A stretch of 64,000 bases of DNA, from positions 558,001 through 622,000 of the forward strand of contig JAMYHL010000016.1 of NCBI GenBank assembly GCA_025531455.1, written 5' to 3'. Each line of letters starts with the position of its first letter. Position 1 is the stretch's first letter. The notes beneath the pieces were generated by a model that made no database searches, was not told where the DNA came from, and was given only the letters and a program-made list of their open reading frames with translations. Below are positions 57,648-64,000 of this stretch, one piece after another. Source of the DNA: Apiotrichum sp. Y4204. Taxonomy: Eukaryota > Basidiomycota > Tremellomycetes > Trichosporonales > Trichosporonaceae. A program made the translations under genes and the position numbers.

Positions 57648-60600
57648 ATGGCTCCACAGCTTGTGTTTGGAAAGGCAAGTAGTGTCGCGCACATTGTCAA
57701 AGTTGCTTTGCTGACACTTAGGCAATTATATCCGCCACGCTCCCAACCTGTGAAGGTATCTGGAACGGCGTAGACTTCACCCCATGCTTTCGCGACCAGT
57801 AAGCAGCAGCAGTAGTACAGAACTGACGCCAGATACCTTGCCAATGTCCCACTGGCTCTTATCCTCGGCGCGACACTGATATACTTCTGTCAGGCAGTTC
57901 GGCGGGCAACGGCGTCGTCGGATGAGGGCCCCAGGAATCCGGCGGACCTCATGCCGTTGGGCGGTGACAACCTCGCCAGAGTAGAAGCCAATGTCTTTGT
58001 CGGGTCACTGGCCAACGCGCTCGTTGAGGATGAAGCCCGGGATAAGAAGGACGGCACGAATGGCGAACCAACACAAGAGCCCAGCTCCGAATCCATACCC
58101 GGCGGCGAGGCATTGCGGATAATCAACGACTTTTGCGACGACATGCCGCCGAAAGCCCGGCGCTGGGCTGCGGTGCACTACTGGCTCGCGCTCGGCGGAG
58201 GCATAGTTTGGACGGCAGTGGAAGCCGTTAACTGGTATCATGGCGGAGATTGGAGACATCTCGTGTTTCCAGTGGGTATCAGACAGCGTCCTGTGCTTAC
58301 CCCAGGCATTCATCACAGTTCTGGCGGCGACGTCACGGTCGGTCGTCCCACTCGTGACACTTCATCTGATCCCCGCGGTACTGCTGTTCCGCAGTGCCGT
58401 GCAGCATTCGGCATCGTGGCAGACCCTGCTGCCAACGATTTACGAACTGGTCTTCTGGGCGGCGCTCGTCAGCGTCCCATACTATGACGGCCTGGACCGG
58501 CTTCTCTCCGGGGCCGTCTCGCACGGCGGCGTTGGCGGAGTACTCCCTCATATGGAAGAGCCGACCAGCGCCTTCTCCCGCGCCACGTACTTCTTCATCC
58601 TGCCGTTTCTGTGGAAGCACTATTGGTCGCCCGTGACGCTGGAGGAGATCCCGTCGCTGCGCGAGGACGACGGTGCCGCTGCGAACACGGGCGCGTTCCG
58701 CGCGTTCCGGGTCGCGAGGGATCGGAGATGTGAACGGAAAACCGGCAAAAAGCGGGATCGCAATCTGGGCATTGACCTGATCTTGTTCTTCCGGCCGCAG
58801 TTGGTGAAGCAAGCTGTGAGTGCCGCCTGCTCGCCCGTGACTGACTCCAGATGTGGTCGCTGGTCTACATTGCGCTAGCGTACCTTCCCCCAGTCGGGCT
58901 GCGGAAGCTTCTGCAGTATATCGAGCATCGGGGGCAGGACGAGCAGCAGGCGCATGTCGCCGTGCTGTACATTGCCATGATGTGTGTGGGGCAGAGCGTG
59001 GGCGCGACAGCGATGGGGCAGGCATTGATGCTCGGCCGCCGGATCTGTATCCGCATGCGCGCGATCATTGTTGCCGAGGTGTTCGCCAAAGCACTTCGTC
59101 GCCAGGATCGCAGTGGATCGACCCAGCAGACTGCCACTAATGAGTCCACGCCCTCGTCCTCGTCGGATGGCAAAGTCGCCAACTTTGTGAGCGTGGACGC
59201 TTTCATGGTCTCGGAGATTTGCGCCTATTGCTTCTATCTCGTGTCCTGTCCTGTCGGTGAGTCTGTTGTGCACGCGGGTGGGGGGCTCTGGATCAACTAG
59301 GAGTGGTCACTGATCCCAGGCATCGCCATCAATCTTTTCCTTCTGTACGAGACCCTGGGCACGGCTGCGTTTGCAGGTGTCGCCGTTCTTGTCGGTCTCA
59401 TCCCGCTCCAGACCCTGCTGGGCAAACTGTTTACCGTCGTCCAGCGTCGTCTTATGGCTGCCACTGACAAACGTCTCGACGATGTCACAGAGGTCATCAG
59501 CTTCATCAAGCTGATCAAGTACAATGCCTGGCAGGACAAGTTCTTTGAGCGTATGGCTGGCAATCGCAAAAAGGAACTTGGTGTCCTGGCGAAACGCTTC
59601 ACTCTGGTGGCCTGTGGGACGGTCTTTATGTGGGGCGCTCCTGTGCTCGTCACCGTTGCGGCTTTTGGCGTCCACGCTGTTGTACTCAAGCAGCCGCTGA
59701 CGGCCGACCGCGCGTTTGCCTCGTTGGTGCTCTTTAACATGTTGCGGGACCCCCTTACGCTCCTCATGGACGTTGTCACGAGGCTCCTAGGCGCGTACAC
59801 GTCCTGTGGCCGTATTCAAGACTTCCTCGACGAACCCGATACCCTTAAGTACATCCAGACATCCACTCCGGGGCCTACAGATCCATCCATCGGGTTCAAG
59901 GACGCGCTGTTGGGCTACCCAGGATCGGATAGGCCGGAGACCGACCCTGACGTGCGTCCATTCCGCCTGGGTAAGCTCGATCTCTCGTTCCCCGTAGGCC
60001 AGCTATCCGTCATTACTGGCCCCGTCGGTTCCGGAAAGTCGACCCTAATTCTCTCCTTGCTTGGAGAGACCACTCTTCTCGAGGGCAAAGTTTTCATGCC
60101 TGATGACAAGGCGGACAGGGGATTGTGCGCCGTCGACCCGGCCACCGGCCTTGTCGACACTGTTGCCTACTGCGCCCAGACAGCGTGGCTCGTAGGGGCC
60201 ACCATTCGTCAAAACATTGTGTTTGGCTCATCATGGGATGCCAAGCGGTATGATGCGGTGGTGCACGCCTGCGCCCTGCGTCGCGACTTTGAGATCTTTG
60301 AACTGGGGGACGAAACCGAGGTGGGCGAGAAAGGTACAACGTGCAGCGGCGGTCAAAAGGCGCGCATCGCCCTGGCGCGCGCACTGTACTCCTCGGCCAA
60401 GACGATCATCCTCGACGACGTTCTCTCAGCGGTCGACGCGCAAACCGCACGTCATCTCCACGACCACGTCCTGCAGGGCTCGCTCATGGCTGGTCGTACC
60501 TGCATCCTGGTGTCACATGCGGTCAACCTTGTGGTCCCCTCAGCTGCCTATGTCGTGATGCTCAACGACGGACAGGTGGTTGCTTCTGGTGAGCCCGCGG

Positions 60601-63133
60601 CGCTCGTCGCTTCCGGTGCGCTCGAGCTCGAATCGGAGGCACCGTCAAAGGCCAACTCTATCCGTGAAGCGTCACCGTCGTCGGCTGCTGTCGACCAAGT
60701 GGAAGACATTATTGAGAACATTGATGGCGAGGAACATGACGCGCTCATTGCCAAAAAAGCTGCCGACGCTCAACGGGCGGCGGAGTCCAAGTCGGACAAG
60801 AAGCTGGTCAAGGAGGAGACGACGCTGCAGGGATCAGTCGGCTTCGCCACCTACGCTCTCTACTTCCGCTACATGGGAAGGATGCCTTTCTGGCTTCTGC
60901 TGACGTTTGTTCTGCTTGGTACCCAAGCGCTGCAAGTGTTGACGAACACATGGGTCAAGGTGTGGGCTGAAGCTGCCAAACAATCGCTCTGGGGTGAGGA
61001 ACGGAGCACCATGTTCTATCTCCTGGTTTATGTCGCAATCTCGACCTTCTATCTCTTTGGTATTGCGGCGCGAATGGCGCTTACATTTGTGGGATCGCTG
61101 CACGCCAGCTCGCGACTGTACAACAGAATGTTGAAGCGCATTCTCGGTGCCAAGTTGAGGTGAGGATAGGTATTTCAGTGCAAAGCTCACGGTAGATTCT
61201 TTGACTCAACTCCGTCTGGACGCATCATGAACCGTCTGTCCAAGGACATGTCGTCCATCGACCAAGAGGCTGCCGAAATTCTGGCCATCTTCACCAACTG
61301 TGTGCTTTCATGCGCAGCCATCCTCGCAGTCGTAGCGTTCACCACACCGCCGTTCCTCTTTGCACTTGCGTTCATCATTCTGCTATACTGGGCCGTTGGA
61401 ACACTGTACGTTACGACAAACCGCGAGATAAAGCGTATGGACTCGGTAACACGTTCTCCCCTGTTCGTGTCGTTCGCCGAGGCACTGGCCGGGATGTCCA
61501 CTATCCGGGCCTACGGCGATAGTGGAAGGTTCATCCGCAAACTTGTCACCGAGCTGGACACCAACACACGGTGCTTCTGGTACATGTGGCAGGCGAACCG
61601 GGTGCTCAACAACCTGTCTAATTTTGTTGGAATGTTTGTCACTTTGTCCGCGGCAGCTCTGACGTTGAATGCGCCAGGTATGAGCGCTGGCGCTGCAGGC
61701 CTGTCGATCACGTATGCGCTCAGCTTCTCCGATTTCGTCCTCTGGGTCGTGCGCCTGTACGCCTCGGCGGAAATGACCATGAACAGCGTCGAGCGCGTCG
61801 GCGAATACCTCGAACTGCCCGTCGAGGAGGAGGACACCGCCAAGGGAAATGAGCCACCGGCATACTGGCCATCCCGAGAAGGCTCCGTTGTTGTGGAGAA
61901 CCTCACGTGCGCGTATGCTCCCCATCTTGAACCGGTGTTGCGGGACGTTAGCTTCACAATTGGACCGCGTGAGAAGATTGGCATTTGTGGGAGAACAGGC
62001 TCGGGGAAGAGCACGCTGGCCTTGTCATTCTTCCGTTTCCTGCACCAGTCGGGTGGGAAAATCGTGATTGACGGCCAAGACATTGGCAAGCTTACTCTCA
62101 ACACGCTGCGGTCAAGACTGACCATCCTTCCTCAAGGTGAGTGAATAAGTAAACATATGTATAGCACAGCAATGTACGTCGCTGACAACATAGAGGCACA
62201 GCTCTTCTCCGGCACTATTCGGGACAACATGGATCCGTTCGACCAGCACGAGGATGAGGAGATCTGGGAGGCGCTCCAGCAATGCGGACTGGCCAGTCGC
62301 ACGCCCGGTGCCTCTCTCGCAGCGTCCCGTGCCGTCAGCCGTGTCGCTTCCTTGACCGACCTCGGTGACCCGGAAGAACGCGTGACGATCAGAAGTCTTA
62401 GTGAAGCTGTGGCAGTTGGTGGCAAGAACTTCAGTGAGCATCAGTGGACCAGTGCAGTAGATGGTCGCTAATCGCGCAGGCCAGGGCCAGCGTCAGCTTC
62501 TTGCTCTTGCGCGAGGTTTGCTGAAATTGCGGACATCAAGCTTCCTCATCATGGACGAGTCGACAGCGAATCTTGATCACGCCACCGACGCCACCATCCA
62601 GAACGTCCTCCGTACAGCGCTCGGAGACACGCAGATGCTCGTCATCGCTCACCGGTTGATGACGGTATGTGGTCTAGACAAGTACGTATGACCGGCTTCC
62701 GTCGGGAGGGGGCTGAAAGGGGATGGTGATGGCTCCTGCTTGACATTGCCCGTCGGCCCAGTCCACCATTCGCATGAGATCTGTCCAAAGTGAAATGGTT
62801 TCTGACAAACTCTCCAGGATCCTCGTTCTGGACCATGGGCGCGTGATAGAGTTCGGCACGCCGTGGGAACTGCTGCAGAACGAGGAGGGGTCGTTCCGGG
62901 ACCTGTGCCGGCAAAGCGGTGAAGAGGTCCAGCTTTTCGAGGTGAGTTGCGAACCGACGATGTTCCGTAACTACTTGTTCTGGTCTATCCAGTTCAGTTT
63001 TATTTCTCGTGTTCCCGGTGCCTCTAGTGAGGCGGTGAGAGCACAGCTGACCGTGACCCGTGACAGTGGAACATGCTAACAACCGCCGCAGTTGGCAAAG
63101 TCTGTGCACCAGAAGAAGCAGAAGCGTGTTTGA
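57648..63133 (+). CDS. ABCC (MRP/YOR1-type) multidrug or conjugate exporter
   Basis: Full-length ABC exporter, 1615 residues, 11 exons: 57648-57674, 57722-57798, 57833-58271, 58306-58815, 58851-59256, 59320-61159, 61196-62136, 62194-62433, 62480-62681, 62818-62941 and 63092-63133. The first intron has a GC donor (AAG/GCAAGT). Two membrane domains alternate with two ATPase domains. NBD1: GPVGSGKST (~720), CSGGQKARIALARAL (~826), ILDDVLSAVDA (~849), with Asp in place of the catalytic Glu, as is normal for ABCC NBD1. NBD2: GRTGSGKST (~1363), FSQGQRQLLALARGL (~1493), LIMDESTANLD (~1515). The Thr/Ala-rich N-terminus has few helices before the first membrane domain, as in Yor1-like short ABCCs. A Glu/Lys-rich linker follows NBD1. 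The substrate is unknown; Yor1/Ycf1-like proteins export drugs or glutathione conjugates. Confidence 0.93.
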
Positions 63134-64000
63134 GAAGGCCGGCACCCCTTGAAAGGTACCCAGGGCGTGCTGTGCGTCCAGCCACGCCCGGCTTCTGGTC
63201 TGAGGAACAGGAACCGGGCCGTACCGGGGCGCGCGGGCCGACACGCCCCCAAATCTCATTGTCGTAGCCATAGCCACGCCGCGAAGGATAATTAGCATGC
63301 AACGGGGTAAAGTATCCGTGTTCCTAGATTAATCGTTTGGAACAAACAAAACCTTCTCAGTATTGCCCTTGTGTGCTTTTCCTTTTCCATAGTACCGTAG
63401 CGCTCGATCACTCTATGGGAGAGTTGGATTCCAGGGGGCGATTGGGTTGTCCCGAGCCGCGAAGCACAACCCACTCCGTGCTGGGAACCACGTTTGGGTT
63501 CGGCGTGAGCGTCGCGAGGCGGCCCGGACCTGGAACTGAGCATAACGGGTAGATCTGCAGATCCCCCCACGTTCACATGACTGGAAGTATTCGCGATTTT
63601 TCAAGATACACTGCTCTCGCAAGAGAACGTCATTTGTTCAGAGTCGAGCTTGAGCTTGGCCGTGATGGGTTGTGTGAAGAGTCAATCTGATCAGTTGGGC
63701 GAGCGCTTCAGTCGGTCGTTTGCTCGATTGGGAGCCTGATTTCTAGGAGTGTCAGCATTATCAAAAATGGGATCGTTTGGCATATGTCTGGCATGTCTGG
63801 AGTGAAGCAACATGGTTACTCAGTTGCAGCGTCAGATGTCTACGATTGAGTCTATCCGATACTACACTGAAGCCCATGTGTGAGCGGAGCCAGATCTGTC
63901 GACTGCTGCTGTCACAATCGTCATATGGCAACGCCGTAACGTCTCTGGAAAGGAGCTCACTATCAAAACGTCAACCGAGCGATCCGAGCGTTATGAACCG
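63134..64000. other. Downstream flank of the ABC transporter with a dispersed repeat
   Basis: Contains the presumed 3' UTR and copy 2 of the dispersed repeat (63785-63879). No gene that I can support up to the window edge. Confidence 0.6.
63785..63879 (+). repeat. Dispersed repeat, copy 2
   Basis: 95 bp, about 93 per cent identical by eye to 26420-26522 in the same orientation. Similarity stops sharply on the left and fades on the right (CATGTGTGAGCGG against CATGTCTGTCTGAGCG). The 16-bp left end (TGTCTGGCATGTCTGG) also occurs inverted near 19176-19191. Confidence 0.85.

Noticed and set aside
58240..58487. Apparent frameshift in the ABC transporter
   Set aside because: Explained by a 34-nt intron (58272-58305) with consensus ends; the protein continues VFP to AFITVLAATS in frame.

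Overview
This is a stretch of nuclear genome from a basidiomycete yeast, most probably a member of the Tremellomycetes (Trichosporonales or Cryptococcus-like). The evidence is dense protein-coding genes on both strands, many very short spliceosomal introns (32-50 nt, GTNNGT donors, CTRAY branch points close to the acceptor), GC-biased third codon positions, and single-copy fungal housekeeping proteins. No prophage, CRISPR array, operon, rRNA or convincing tRNA was seen. Exon models were built by hand; for each one the exon lengths sum to a multiple of three and the joined protein continues a recognised family, unless stated otherwise.

Layout. 1-3425 (-): catalytic subunit of DNA polymerase epsilon (POL2), cut by the left edge. 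4097-4932 (-): an unknown small basic Ser-rich protein. 7359-9560 (+): siderophore-type MFS transporter with iron-GATA-like sites upstream. 10114-11178 (-): TMA20/MCT-1. 12259-13593 (-): secreted GH16 glucanase with an Asn/Gly repeat linker. 13594-20359: a 6.8 kb gap with no gene that I can support. 20360-21323 (+): PDX2 (vitamin B6). 21693-25069 (-): SPA2 polarisome scaffold. 27177-28285 (-): proteasome assembly chaperone 2. 28527-30460 (-): ILV1. 31247-34763 (+): YPP1/TTC7. 34986-38146 (-): a 1041-residue probable mitochondrial helical-repeat protein. 38516-39806 (+): DCC1. 40067-40940 (-): GRAM/WBP2-like protein. 41573-43545 (+): DDT/WHIM-like chromatin protein. 43793-44978 (-): mitochondrial acyl carrier protein. 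45472-46675 (+): mitoribosomal bL17m. 47589-48648 (-): SPC2. 49719-51094 (+): VMA6. 52562-54299 (+): ARF1. 55254-56652 (+): TOM20. 57648-63133 (+): ABCC transporter.

How the genes relate. Most are unrelated housekeeping genes, but some links stand out. POL2 and DCC1 act in the same replication step (Ctf18-Dcc1-Ctf8 RFC binds polymerase epsilon), and their promoters share an identical 13-bp MCB-containing sequence. Several mitochondrial genes (the helical-repeat protein, ACP1, bL17m, TOM20) lie in the right half, and ACP1 and bL17m share a 493 bp divergent promoter. SPA2, YPP1, ARF1, VMA6, SPC2 and the ABCC transporter belong to polarity, plasma-membrane and secretory functions.

No clearly new biological system was found. 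The most unusual observations are the micro-exons and 32-35 nt introns, the dispersed ~100 bp repeat at 26420 and 63785, lineage-specific insertions in TMA20, TOM20 and the GH16 enzyme, the unknown gene at 4097-4932, and the unexplained 6.8 kb gap.
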